Shown: positions 51,899 through 60,457 of the stretch, in pieces
Layout of the letters: each line of letters starts with the position of its first letter
How positions within the stretch are numbered: position 1 is the stretch's first letter
From: Butyrivibrio sp. INlla18
GTDB lineage: Bacteria; Bacillota; Clostridia; Lachnospirales; Lachnospiraceae
Direction: 5' to 3'
NCBI RefSeq assembly: GCF_900103635.1
Contig: NZ_FMXK01000004.1
Location: 62,001 to 126,000 of the forward strand
DNA: 64,000 nt
Notes under the pieces: generated by a model
What the model saw: the letters and a program-made list of their open reading frames with translations, nothing else
What the model was told of the DNA's origin: nothing
Database searches by the model: none
Translations under genes and position numbers: made by a program

Positions 51899-53692
51899 TT
51901 ACTGTATTATTGTTCTGCCCTCAAGGGATGTCTCATGTATCTTTTCATCTTTTACTTCATAGATGATATCGCAGTTAGCGATAGTGTTAAGTCTGTGTGC
52001 AATGATGACCATTGTCTTCTTGCCGTGGAAACTGTTGATAGCCTCCATGACTGCTGCCTCTGTCTCATTATCAAGAGCAGATGTAGCCTCATCAAATACC
52101 AGTATCTCTGGATTGTGATAAAGAGCTCTGGCAATACCGATTCTCTGCCTCTGTCCACCAGACAATCTAACGCCTCTGTCACCAATTCTGGTATCAAGAC
52201 CCTCTGGAAGAGTCTTAACAAAGTCAGCAAGCTGAGCTTCCTTCATTACTTCCCAGATCCTGTTATCATCTATCTGATCTTCATCAATACCAAAAGCGAT
52301 ATTTGCTCTGATGGATTCATCTACAAGGTAGATAGACTGTGGAATGTATCCTATCTGAGCAAGCCATGAATCGTAGTTACTAAAGATGTTGCTACCGTCA
52401 CAGAGAACTTCTCCTGACTTAACATGTAAAAGACCAAGGAGCACATCTACGATAGTTGACTTACCTGCACCAGATGGTCCCATGATACCAACTGACTTAC
52501 CCTTAGGAACTACCATGTTGGCATCTGTGAAGATGTTTACTTCAGCGTCAGGATAAGCAAAAGTAATATCCTTTAAGCTGATCTCTTTTTCAAGGTGAAG
52601 CTCAGGACCTGCGATTGCAGCTCTTTCTGCACGCATTTCCTTATCTTCCTTCATGGACTCAGTTAAGTTGTTATATACGAAGTCCAAGCTGAACTGGTTA
52701 TAAGCGATCTGAGTAAGATATGTATTGATTCTATTAACAGATGGCATGATCCTGATGGCAGCCACACCAAATGCTGAGATCTGTGGAAGAAGTGCTGTAG
52801 CATCTCCGCCATTTACAAGATAGAGGAGTACATACAAAAGAACTACTGCCACAAACACAGTCTCTATAAGAAGTCTTGGAATGTTGTTAAGAACAATGTA
52901 GTTCCTGTCTATATCAGCTCCAAGCTTTCCTGATTCATAATAATTTCTGATAAAGAAATCCTGTCTGTTTAATACCTTTACGTCCTTGAGTCCGTATATA
53001 GCCTGAAGACGCCACTTGGCAATCCTTGACTGAGTCTCCTGATTCTTTCTGCCGATCCTATTAAGACGAGGCTTTAAAACCTTAGTGATAATAAGAGTCA
53101 GGATCAAAAGAACAAAGATCATGAGAAGTGTCATCTGCCAGTTAACTAATAAAAGCACGATACCAAGGCAGGTTGATACTACAAACTCTGTTGCAAGAGA
53201 AAGGATTGAGAGCATAAGTGTGAAGGTCTTTGGAATATCACTATCAGTAATTCTGAATACCGTAGGAATATCTGCCCCAAGGTATGCCTCATATGGTCTA
53301 TTGAGGAACTCTCTCATGACACGGCTTATCATGTCATTTCTAGCTCTTGAAATGAATGTATTCTGCTTGTAAACAAGAAACAGAAGGTAAAGATTTTTGA
53401 ATACAAAAAGGAAGATAACAACAACTACTAAAACTGTTATAAGCTCTAGGTCTGTGTCGATATGCAAGAAATCAACGATGCTCTGAAGCTCTGGACGCTT
53501 GTCAATCTGTCTATGAATAGCTTCGGGCTTTAATATTGCAGAAACTACTGGAAGCATCATTGAAACTCCTAAAGTTTCAACAACACCCCCAATCAGTATA
53601 AGGACAGCTAATAAAATAAGCTGCCCTTTTTGTTTTTTATCAAATATATAGTTAAGTTTAGTAAACATACTTACTTTTTTTGTTTCATTCAT
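51899..53692 (-). CDS. ABC exporter with fused membrane and ATPase domains
   Basis: 597 aa from the ATG at 53692, nine bases after AAAGGTG; the first in-frame start is 12 bp earlier. Six hydrophobic segments in residues 20-310, then an ATPase: Walker A GPSGAGKST, signature LSGGQRQR, Walker B EILVFDEATSALD. This is the ABCB/MsbA/PglK layout. In a glycan cluster it may flip a lipid-linked oligosaccharide, giving two candidate flippases with the Wzx at 40875-42401. Confidence 0.9.
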   Translation of the reverse strand: MNETKKVSMFTKLNYIFDKKQKGQLILLAVLILIGGVVETLGVSMMLPVVSAILKPEAIHRQIDKRPELQSIVDFLHIDTDLELITVLVVVVIFLFVFKNLYLLFLVYKQNTFISRARNDMISRVMREFLNRPYEAYLGADIPTVFRITDSDIPKTFTLMLSILSLATEFVVSTCLGIVLLLVNWQMTLLMIFVLLILTLIITKVLKPRLNRIGRKNQETQSRIAKWRLQAIYGLKDVKVLNRQDFFIRNYYESGKLGADIDRNYIVLNNIPRLLIETVFVAVVLLYVLLYLVNGGDATALLPQISAFGVAAIRIMPSVNRINTYLTQIAYNQFSLDFVYNNLTESMKEDKEMRAERAAIAGPELHLEKEISLKDITFAYPDAEVNIFTDANMVVPKGKSVGIMGPSGAGKSTIVDVLLGLLHVKSGEVLCDGSNIFSNYDSWLAQIGYIPQSIYLVDESIRANIAFGIDEDQIDDNRIWEVMKEAQLADFVKTLPEGLDTRIGDRGVRLSGGQRQRIGIARALYHNPEILVFDEATSALDNETEAAVMEAINSFHGKKTMVIIAHRLNTIANCDIIYEVKDEKIHETSLEGRTIIQ

Positions 53693-53711
53693 TGTCTGTA
53701 ACACCTTTTAC

Positions 53712-54584
53712 TCAAATAGCCATCTTAGTCATACGCTTGGTGTAGATATCATCCATGTCACGGTTATTGATCCACTTCTCTGGAACAATAACGAGCTTGT
53801 CAGGTGAATCATTGAGCCATGCTGCCCACCAGCTAAATGAGCTGTTTGCAAGGATGTGATGCTTGCATCTACTCATAAGAGTCATCTCAGCAATATCAGT
53901 CTTCGGTCCCTCTTCCAGCTCGACTACTATGAAGTTAGGTCCAACAAAGTGCTCCTTGCACCATTCTTTATCATCAGTAAAGATGAAGAATACAGCATCA
54001 GAATGCTTGCTTCTGACATGATCGATAGCATTCTTGTAATACTTCTCACTGCAAAGATTATGAATGCTTGCATGCTCTTCATCGATGTAATCTGTTCTGC
54101 GCACATGAAGACTTACAGACTGGCAGCACTCGATCTGCTGAAGGATAGTCCAGCTTGTGGTGTCATTCATAAGGTCCTGTGGTCTCTTCTCAAATATCTT
54201 CTTAAGCTCTGCGATTACTTCATCGTTTTCAAAGTACTTGTCACTTTGCCAATAACCAACAAGGTAAGCATCATCTTTTTCTAAGATCTCCGGATTAAAC
54301 TTACCTGATTCCTCATCGATCCTGAAAGACTTCCTACCTGTGAGCTTTCTTCTGATTCTGCTGAAGATATCCATCTTGGAATCAGTAAGGGCGATGATCT
54401 CCTCATCGGTTGCTTTGTCATATGTAGCTCCCCACCTGTCTAGAACAGGAATCCTGAGCTTGTCATTAACAAATCCTGTTGTGTCGTCTATCTTGACCTC
54501 TTTGCCAAGCTTCTTGAGACTCTTATATAAAGCGTACTGAAACATCTGATTGCCAAGTCCGCCTTTAAGCTGAATGATTATCAT
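53712..54584 (-). CDS. GT11 family alpha-1,2-fucosyltransferase-like enzyme
   Basis: 290 aa from the ATG at 54584 after GGAGGAATT. MIIIQLKGGLGNQMFQYALYKSL, SLHVRRTDYIDEE and HHILANSSFSWWAAWLN are the three GT11 motifs, all canonical. It is closer to typical FutC-like enzymes than the copy at 50847-51884. Confidence 0.92.
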   Translation of the reverse strand: MIIIQLKGGLGNQMFQYALYKSLKKLGKEVKIDDTTGFVNDKLRIPVLDRWGATYDKATDEEIIALTDSKMDIFSRIRRKLTGRKSFRIDEESGKFNPEILEKDDAYLVGYWQSDKYFENDEVIAELKKIFEKRPQDLMNDTTSWTILQQIECCQSVSLHVRRTDYIDEEHASIHNLCSEKYYKNAIDHVRSKHSDAVFFIFTDDKEWCKEHFVGPNFIVVELEEGPKTDIAEMTLMSRCKHHILANSSFSWWAAWLNDSPDKLVIVPEKWINNRDMDDIYTKRMTKMAI

Positions 54585-54618
54585 AATTCCTCCATTATGA
54601 AAAGTGAACAAAACGTCA

Positions 54619-56574
54619 TTATATTATACCATAATCTAGCCACTGCTCAAACATCAGGATGTACCATATAAGTGGCTGATAGGTTCCGTCTTCACTCATA
54701 AAGTTATTCCAGATCTTGTGTACTATTTCTGGATTTAAATATCCTTCTCTTTTTAGCTTGTCTTCTGCTATTAGATCCTCTGCCCAGTCTTTGAGTTCAG
54801 AAGTCTTGAGCCAGCTTCCGATAGGAATAGAAAAGCCCTTCTTTGGTCTATCCATAAGCTCCTTTGGAACATGGCGATAGAGCACGTTTCTAAGGACCTG
54901 CTTGCCCTCGCCTGTCTTTTTATCACGTAAAAGACTTACTGGAAGACTCCATGCAAATTCAACCACGTCTGGATCAAGAAGTGGTATACGACTCTCAAGT
55001 GAAACAGCCATACCTGCTCTGTCCACCTTAACAAGAATGTCATCAGGATGATACATCTTCATGTCCATCAGCATGATGTCATGGTTTACCTCAGACAGAA
55101 CGTCTTTTTCTGAAAGGCTGTATTTATAAGGTAGCATGATCCTGCTCTTTGCTACCTCCTTTGCAAATGGAACCATCTCGTACTGGATCCTATACAGGTC
55201 TTCAGGGCTCTTTGCCTGCAAAAGACGCGCTTTATCCCTAAGGATCTCGTCGCTGCTAGCTGCTCTTGAATGAGCAAGCATCTTACCAGCACCTTTTCTA
55301 AGTCCAACTGGAACTCCCTTCATCTTGTTCCAGATCCTGTCTACTGATTCATAGGACCTATATCCGCAAAAGAGCTCATCTCCGCCATCTCCAGAAAGCG
55401 AAACCGTCACATGCTCTCTAGTCATCTTGCTTACAAGATATGTAGGTATCTGTGATGAATCAGCAAAAGGCTCCCCAAACATGTGTGGAATGTTAGGAAT
55501 AACGTCCTTGGCATCCTGCTCAGTTATGTAAAGCTCTGTATGTTCTGTTCCAAGGTGCGCTGCTATCTCTTTGGCTGCCTCAGCCTCATTGTACTTTGGA
55601 TCCTGCATACCGATGGTGAAGGTCTTGACCTTTTCTGGACTCACCTCCTGCATCAGGGCAACAACAGTACTTGAATCAATTCCAGCTGAAAGGAATGCAC
55701 CAATAGGCACATCAGAAACAAGCTGTCCTCTGATGGACTCTTTTAATCTCTTTTCAAGTTCATCTGCTGCTTCTTCTGCAGTGCCCTTAAACTGGTTCTT
55801 TTGACCATTTATAGCAACTTCTCTGATATCGTAATATGTCTCAAAGCTATGCTCACCGCCAGATCTCTGAACACCAGTAATAACGCCTGTCTCATCATCT
55901 TCATGAACTGGTCTAAAATATGAAAATGGTGCAGACACCTTTAATATAGTTCCTGGCTCTAGCTTGTAAATATCCTGATAGATGGTATATGGCGCAGGAA
56001 TATAGCCATGGCAAAAATAGAGATTAAGCGCTTCTTCGAAAATGCGGTTCTTGAAGCCCTCAATAGCTCTTATGGCTGATATTTCGGAGGCAAATACAAA
56101 ATTGCCATTTACAAAGCCGTAGTAAAGAGGCTTCTCCCCAATCCTATCCCTTGCAAGAGACACTTCATGGGTTTCCATATCATAAACTGCAAGAGCAAAC
56201 ATGCCCTTACAAAACTTAAGTGTCTCGGTAATTCCAAGGTGCTCGATCGCTTCTAAGAGGACCTCTGTATCAGAAGTTCCTCTAAAGCCTGTGACATAGC
56301 CCTTTTCCTTAAGAAGATCAGCAAGCTTGTCTGCGTTATAGATCTCTCCATTGTAGACAATTACTGACTTGCCGCTTCTAGATACCATAGGCTGAGACCC
56401 ATTCTTGGACAGATCTCTTATAGAAAGACGCCTGTGTCCAAACCAAACAAGGTCACCTGGGCTATTCCAGATATCACCTGCATCAGGTCCTCTGTGAATA
56501 AGGCGTTCGTTCATTCTTCGTATATTCTTTTCACCATTACTATTGTAGCCGCATAGGCCTGCGATTCCGCACAT
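54619..56574 (-). CDS. asnB: Asparagine synthase-type amidotransferase (glutamine-hydrolysing), copy 1
   Basis: 651 aa. MCGIAGLCGY gives the N-terminal nucleophile Cys2 of the glutaminase domain. The synthetase domain from about residue 265 has the PP-loop as FLSAGIDSSTVVAL (Ala in place of the usual second Gly) and SLSGGDGGDELFCGYRSY. Within glycan clusters such enzymes often amidate sugar uronates or amino-acid decorations. Only 42% or so of the protein should be compared with copy 2 at 60448-62394, since the linker regions differ. Confidence 0.9.
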   Translation of the reverse strand: MCGIAGLCGYNSNGEKNIRRMNERLIHRGPDAGDIWNSPGDLVWFGHRRLSIRDLSKNGSQPMVSRSGKSVIVYNGEIYNADKLADLLKEKGYVTGFRGTSDTEVLLEAIEHLGITETLKFCKGMFALAVYDMETHEVSLARDRIGEKPLYYGFVNGNFVFASEISAIRAIEGFKNRIFEEALNLYFCHGYIPAPYTIYQDIYKLEPGTILKVSAPFSYFRPVHEDDETGVITGVQRSGGEHSFETYYDIREVAINGQKNQFKGTAEEAADELEKRLKESIRGQLVSDVPIGAFLSAGIDSSTVVALMQEVSPEKVKTFTIGMQDPKYNEAEAAKEIAAHLGTEHTELYITEQDAKDVIPNIPHMFGEPFADSSQIPTYLVSKMTREHVTVSLSGDGGDELFCGYRSYESVDRIWNKMKGVPVGLRKGAGKMLAHSRAASSDEILRDKARLLQAKSPEDLYRIQYEMVPFAKEVAKSRIMLPYKYSLSEKDVLSEVNHDIMLMDMKMYHPDDILVKVDRAGMAVSLESRIPLLDPDVVEFAWSLPVSLLRDKKTGEGKQVLRNVLYRHVPKELMDRPKKGFSIPIGSWLKTSELKDWAEDLIAEDKLKREGYLNPEIVHKIWNNFMSEDGTYQPLIWYILMFEQWLDYGII

Positions 56575-56585
56575 ATTCTTCCCCT

Positions 56586-57674
56586 TTAGCCAATAAGTGA
56601 ATTGTAATCAAAGTTTTCTAAGAGCTCTTTTTCTTTTGTAGAGTACTCTTCGACGTTTTCCTTAGTGATACGGTATTCTGACTCTGCACCAGAAACTTCG
56701 CAATCACCGATTCTTTGGATGATCCAGGAATTAACACCCTCATCATAGTGAGCTGGATCTCTGTATCTATCAAGGTCTGTAGTTATATCTGTTGCCATTG
56801 TAAAACTATAAACGTGAATATTGTCATATTCAAGCATCATATCTATAGCCTGTCTCTTGTACTCAAGCTCTTTTGACAGATTTCCCTCTTCCCTGATGAT
56901 TCCAAAATAGTCCATGGAATAAGGTGGGAAGAAATAAAGGAATGTGGTCTCCGGATGCTCTTTGGCCATGCTGATAACGTTGTATTCTATGTTGCCAGCA
57001 AGCATGTTAGCTTCATCCGAAGTCACCTCATTTATGGTAACTGGATCTGCAAAGCTTTTACGTCCGTTAAGCACAACTGCGCTATCAAAGGTATTCCTGT
57101 TTGCTGTATAGCTGTAGGAATCAAAGCTTGTATGTCCGCCCTCCTGCCCTTTTATGTACCTTAAAAGGATTGGGAGTGTGTAGTTTACTATGGCATCTCT
57201 GTTTAAAAGATATTTTACATCATCAAAAGGATTCTTATTAGTAAGGTAGTCAGGATATTCGCCCATATCAAGCCTAAGCTCATCCTTATCCCTTACAAGA
57301 AGTGAATAGTCAAGGCCTCTAAGGACATACTTTGGTGAATGTCCGCTGTTAAAAGAGGCTTTTAGATTTTCTTCTATCTCTTTGTAGGTTGCTCCGGAAA
57401 AAGTAACTTTAATAGAGTTTGTGCCAAATACTGAATCGAACTCAGAAGCCGAGAAATTCTCGCACATGGAAGTGCCTGTTATAATGGCATCGTAATCAAA
57501 ATGTCTGGTGATTCCGTCGTTTTGGTAACGCTGTTCCTCAAGATCATAATAGAAATAATCTCTTGGACTCCTGTAATGGAAAAAAGGATCTGTCCAAAAG
57601 ACACATCCTGAAAGTACTAAAAGCGCCGCAAAGCACATTATGATTATTGAAGCAAACCACTTTTTTCCGCTCAT
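56586..57674 (-). CDS. SGNH/DltD-like protein paired with an MBOAT acyltransferase
   Basis: 362 aa from the ATG at 57674; the TTG six bases earlier is less likely. One N-terminal TM segment (WFASIIIMCFAALLVLSGCVFW) anchors an extracellular domain. IITGTSMCENF fits SGNH block I (Ser nucleophile in GTSM), and YRDPAHYDEGVN near the end supplies the Asp-x-x-His of block V. Such proteins complete O-acetylation with an AlgI-type MBOAT, which is the upstream neighbour (10 bp ORF gap). Confidence 0.78.
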   Translation of the reverse strand: MSGKKWFASIIIMCFAALLVLSGCVFWTDPFFHYRSPRDYFYYDLEEQRYQNDGITRHFDYDAIITGTSMCENFSASEFDSVFGTNSIKVTFSGATYKEIEENLKASFNSGHSPKYVLRGLDYSLLVRDKDELRLDMGEYPDYLTNKNPFDDVKYLLNRDAIVNYTLPILLRYIKGQEGGHTSFDSYSYTANRNTFDSAVVLNGRKSFADPVTINEVTSDEANMLAGNIEYNVISMAKEHPETTFLYFFPPYSMDYFGIIREEGNLSKELEYKRQAIDMMLEYDNIHVYSFTMATDITTDLDRYRDPAHYDEGVNSWIIQRIGDCEVSGAESEYRITKENVEEYSTKEKELLENFDYNSLIG

Positions 57675-57690
57675 ATCCAATCCTGTAAAA

Positions 57691-59223
57691 CTAGAAATTA
57701 AAATACAAAAATGTTGAAACTGAGCTAAGTGAAATAATGCATATCACTAATATCACCCAGGTAAACACTAAACTTACTACATTTCTCTTATATGTTCTCT
57801 CGTAGTTATTGGGAAAGAGAAGGCATATAAGTAGTGCTGCCAGCATTATTATAATAAGTCCTGCCCAAAGAGTCATATTGTCATTGGCTGGAAGTCGCAG
57901 CAGTTGAAGTACATATCTAAACTTAGGAATCCTAAAGTTTTCTAAGATATCCTCTCTTACATCGAGGTTTAGTACAAAAAGTCTCTTAAGGATCTGAACC
58001 CACATGGTCACGCTGTCTGCTCTAAAGAGTAGCCATGTAACATTAAGAAAAGCAAAGGTCACGATCCACTGAACAGCCTTTATAAGGCCGCATACTACTT
58101 TTCCAAAAACTCCGGAAATACCCTCCGCAGCGCCAAATATCTTTTTGTAGATTCCAGAAGTGAGCTTATTAAAGCACTGGGCTATTCCATGGAGAATGCC
58201 CCACAGGATAAATGTCCAGTTAGCTCCATGCCAGATACCGCTTACAAGAAAGACTATCATAGTGTTGAGATAGGTCCTGGCCTTGCCTTTTCTGTTTCCT
58301 CCGAGAGGAATGTAGATGTAGGTCGTAAGGAACCTTGTAAGTGTCATGTGCCAGCGCTTCCAGAAATCTGCTACAGAAAGAGCCTTGTAAGGTGAATTGA
58401 AGTTCATTGGGATATTGAGGTTAAACATCTGTCCCAAGCCTGTAGCCATATCGCTGTATCCACTAAAGTCAAAGTAGATCTGGAATGTATAAGACAGCAT
58501 CAGGATAATGATCTCAGCTCTTGTAAGAGCCCCTTCACCTACTGCTATCTCAGAGGCTTTGGAAATTGCAATATCAACTGCACCTCCAAAGGTATCAGCT
58601 ATGAGGATCTTCTTTGCAAGGCCTCTTGCAAACATCATGATTCCCTGTGAAAGATTGTCAAAGTTCACATGGCGTCTCACTTCATCTCTAAACTGTGGCA
58701 CAAGCTCTGAGTGAAGGACGATAGGTCCTGCTACCAGCTGAGGGAAGAAGGATACAAACAGCGCATATTCAATAAATGAATATCCTACTGCCTCACCTCT
58801 ATAGGCATCCACAATAAATGAGATCTGCTGGAAGGTAAAAAAGCTGATTCCAAGAGGAAGTGTAATGTTCCTTAGAACAAAATCCGCATTAAATGCGTGA
58901 TTTATGTTGTCTATGAAAAAGTCAAAGTACTTAAAGTAAAAGATAAGTCCCACATTGAACAAAAGAGCCAGTGTCAGAAGGAGCTTTTTGGTGCCTTCCT
59001 GAATACCTTTTTTGTTCATGAATCTGTATGCGCCATAGTTTACAAGTATGCTGGCGCAGATGATAGGAAGATATCCTATGTTAAAGTACCCATAAAACCA
59101 AAGGCTCATCAGTAAAAGAAAGCTCTGAGCGAGCTTTTCTTTTTGGAAATGGTGTAGCCCAAAGTATCCCAGCAGAGTAATGGGCAGAAAACACAATATA
59201 AAGATATATGAATTAAATTGCAC
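57691..59223 (-). CDS. MBOAT family O-acyltransferase (AlgI/DltB-like)
   Basis: 510 aa, about eleven hydrophobic segments. YFDFSGYSDMATGLGQMFN, DFWKRWHMTLTRFLTTYIYIPLGGN and FLVSGIWHGANWTFILWG (the last with the catalytic His) are diagnostic. It carries acyl groups, usually acetyl, across the membrane to exopolysaccharide sugars, passing them to an SGNH partner. Confidence 0.93.
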   Translation of the reverse strand: MQFNSYIFILCFLPITLLGYFGLHHFQKEKLAQSFLLLMSLWFYGYFNIGYLPIICASILVNYGAYRFMNKKGIQEGTKKLLLTLALLFNVGLIFYFKYFDFFIDNINHAFNADFVLRNITLPLGISFFTFQQISFIVDAYRGEAVGYSFIEYALFVSFFPQLVAGPIVLHSELVPQFRDEVRRHVNFDNLSQGIMMFARGLAKKILIADTFGGAVDIAISKASEIAVGEGALTRAEIIILMLSYTFQIYFDFSGYSDMATGLGQMFNLNIPMNFNSPYKALSVADFWKRWHMTLTRFLTTYIYIPLGGNRKGKARTYLNTMIVFLVSGIWHGANWTFILWGILHGIAQCFNKLTSGIYKKIFGAAEGISGVFGKVVCGLIKAVQWIVTFAFLNVTWLLFRADSVTMWVQILKRLFVLNLDVREDILENFRIPKFRYVLQLLRLPANDNMTLWAGLIIIMLAALLICLLFPNNYERTYKRNVVSLVFTWVILVICIISLSSVSTFLYFNF

Positions 59224-59254
59224 TGCTTCTCACACTGCCTTTCTAAGTTACAAA

Positions 59255-60457
59255 TTACTTTCTAAGTATTTCTTCAAAGTATTCTTTCCACTGACTGTTT
59301 ATCCTGTCAGGGCTGTACTTTTCTCTAACATATGTAGCATTTTCAGATAGCTTCCCAGAAAGCTCTCTATCTGTAATAACTCTCCTAAGAGCATTAGCAA
59401 GCTCTTTTACCATCTCCTCATCTGATGCCATAGGAATCAAAAGTCCATTCTCGCCATCAGTAATAAGGTCTCTAGGGCCGCCGCATGGACAGTCCGTAGA
59501 TATACAGGTAAGTCCCAAAGCCATGGCTTCTATTAAGGCATTTGGCGAGCCTTCCTGCTTGGAAGTCAGCACGAATATCTCTGAAGAACCGATATGATCA
59601 GGCACATTGCTAACATTTCCTTTGAAGATTATCTTTTCATTATCTAACAGACCAAGTTCTTTTGCTTTTTCTTCGAACTTTGCTCTTGATGGGCCATCAC
59701 CGTAGAGGACGAGCTTGTAATCAGCAAACTCTTTTGAAATCTCTGCAAAGGCCTTTATCAAAAGAATCTGATTCTTGTTGTCATCAAGTCTTCCTACAGA
59801 CACGATCTCTTTTGCCCTGTTATCAAAAGGAACGATGCTCCTGGTGATAAAGTCTGGGTGCACTGAGTTTGGAAGTATCCTTGTCTTAACATTTCTTCCA
59901 AAATATTCTGCAGCTCCTGTAGTCTGAACTACAACGCCTGCTGCCTTTGGAAAGTAATGCTTCATAGAAAGATTAAGAGTCTTGGAAGCATATTCCCTTG
60001 AAGGATTGGATCTTACTGATACCACAACAGGAATTCCCAGTGGTCTAGCACTCTTGATGGCCATAACATTATTCTTTCCAAGGAAGGAGAGAATGATATC
60101 TGGCTTTATCTGTTTCCAGATGTTTTCAAGTATCTGGACTCTGATGCGCAGATTAGCGAGTCTTCCGCCCCTATTTTCAAGTGTAAGAGCTGAGAACACT
60201 CTGGCGATACCATCTTCTGACTTATTGATCCAGACCTTTTTCTTTTTGTCATCTGGATTAAGGACCTCGATTTCACTGCAGCCTTCCTTGGCTTCCTTGT
60301 ACCAGGTTCCATCGGGAAGTTCATACTCATCGTCAGCTAGATAGGTAGTGACCATGGTAACCTTGTGGCCTTCATTGTAAAAATACTCAGCCAGGTTACA
60401 CATAACCCTTTCTGCGCCGCCCTTATTCAGTGAGCCAATGTACATTGCTATATGCAT
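59255..60457 (-). CDS. GT4 family glycosyltransferase
   Basis: 400 aa. GT-B fold: YIGSLNKGGAERVMCNLAEYF at the N-terminus, the donor side VSVGRLDDNKNQILLIKAFAEIS, and SKQEGSPNALIEAMALGLTCISTDCPCGGPRDLI with the E-x7-E region. Overlaps the upstream asnB copy 2 by 10 bp. Substrate unknown. Confidence 0.92.
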   Translation of the reverse strand: MHIAMYIGSLNKGGAERVMCNLAEYFYNEGHKVTMVTTYLADDEYELPDGTWYKEAKEGCSEIEVLNPDDKKKKVWINKSEDGIARVFSALTLENRGGRLANLRIRVQILENIWKQIKPDIILSFLGKNNVMAIKSARPLGIPVVVSVRSNPSREYASKTLNLSMKHYFPKAAGVVVQTTGAAEYFGRNVKTRILPNSVHPDFITRSIVPFDNRAKEIVSVGRLDDNKNQILLIKAFAEISKEFADYKLVLYGDGPSRAKFEEKAKELGLLDNEKIIFKGNVSNVPDHIGSSEIFVLTSKQEGSPNALIEAMALGLTCISTDCPCGGPRDLITDGENGLLIPMASDEEMVKELANALRRVITDRELSGKLSENATYVREKYSPDRINSQWKEYFEEILRK

